This document shows positions 63,919 through 64,000 of a DNA stretch of 64,000 nucleotides, one piece after another (position 1 is the first letter of the stretch; the number at the start of each line of letters is the position of its first letter). The position numbers and the translations under genes are program-made. Below the pieces are notes generated by a model. It ran no database searches. It was not told the DNA's origin and saw only the letters and a program-made list of their open reading frames with translations. Source of the stretch: Massilia agri (lineage in GTDB: Bacteria > Pseudomonadota > Gammaproteobacteria > Burkholderiales > Burkholderiaceae_D); the NCBI RefSeq assembly GCF_024753255.1, contig NZ_JANUHA010000006.1:224024-288023 (forward strand). Direction: 5' to 3'.

Positions 63919-64000
63919 TGCAGCCAGCTCTCCGGCCAGGACGATGGGAGCCATCCTAGCAGGGCGTGGTGCGAAAAGATGCGCGGATTCTCACGCGCGC

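Overview
The window is about 64 kb of a GC-rich (roughly two-thirds G+C) chromosome. It most resembles a betaproteobacterium of the Oxalobacteraceae (Massilia/Telluria-like). Grounds are the protein flavours, a PEP-CTERM protein of the FxDxF type, many hybrid histidine kinases, and the betaproteobacterial housekeeping genes rnr-rlmB, cysE, lpxH, cysS, accA, tilS and lysC. This is inferred from sequence character; no database was searched.

Layout. 1-16.6 kb is a housekeeping stretch: RNase R (5' end cut off by the window), rlmB, cysE and yceH; a leftward GntR-ABC operon with a clear promoter; an orphan MqsA-like antitoxin; then lpxH, two cyclophilins, cysS, an AlkA-like glycosylase, accA, tilS, lysC and tRNA-Ser(GCT). 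16.6-20.3 kb holds three TadE/TadG-type pilin-like genes and an unknown membrane protein, without the Tad secretion machine.

20.3-32 kb is a copper-handling region. A leftward cluster carries a CusF-like protein, a multicopper oxidase, a CusC/TolC-like outer membrane protein, a His-rich secreted protein and a CopL/DUF2946-like protein. Two promoters with the MerR/CueR layout (19-bp spacer carrying a dyad) drive a small CxxC ORF plus an ISC-type ferredoxin, and a Cu+ P-type ATPase with an extra C-terminal CopZ-like domain. No cueR gene is in the window. Lying among these are an NTF2-like protein, a diguanylate cyclase and an arylsulfotransferase-like lipoprotein.

32-47.6 kb mixes a MASE4-like hybrid kinase, a defective IS1595-family element with a perfect 8-bp target duplication, a Pat-type protein acetyltransferase, an RhlE-like helicase, a 40-residue lipoprotein, a beta-barrel protein, a LytS/LytTR pair, a VOC protein, an aldo/keto reductase, a type II NADH dehydrogenase and a NarX-like kinase. 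47.6-57.1 kb is dominated by signalling: a hemerythrin, two very large hybrid kinases, a REC-GGDEF protein, a PAS-REC protein without a kinase core, and a MetE-like enzyme overlapping one of the kinases.

57.2-64 kb holds a TonB receptor-YfiR-hybrid kinase operon, a 338-bp MITE derived from the same IS family, a PEP-CTERM protein, a lower-GC stretch without a convincing gene, tRNA-Arg(ACG) and a small secreted protein. The features that most deserve follow-up are the copper-type promoter, small CxxC ORF and ferredoxin unit; the CopA-CopZ fusion with a possible internal start; the IS/MITE family; a palindromic repeat that supplies stop codons; and a candidate small RNA before the TonB receptor.
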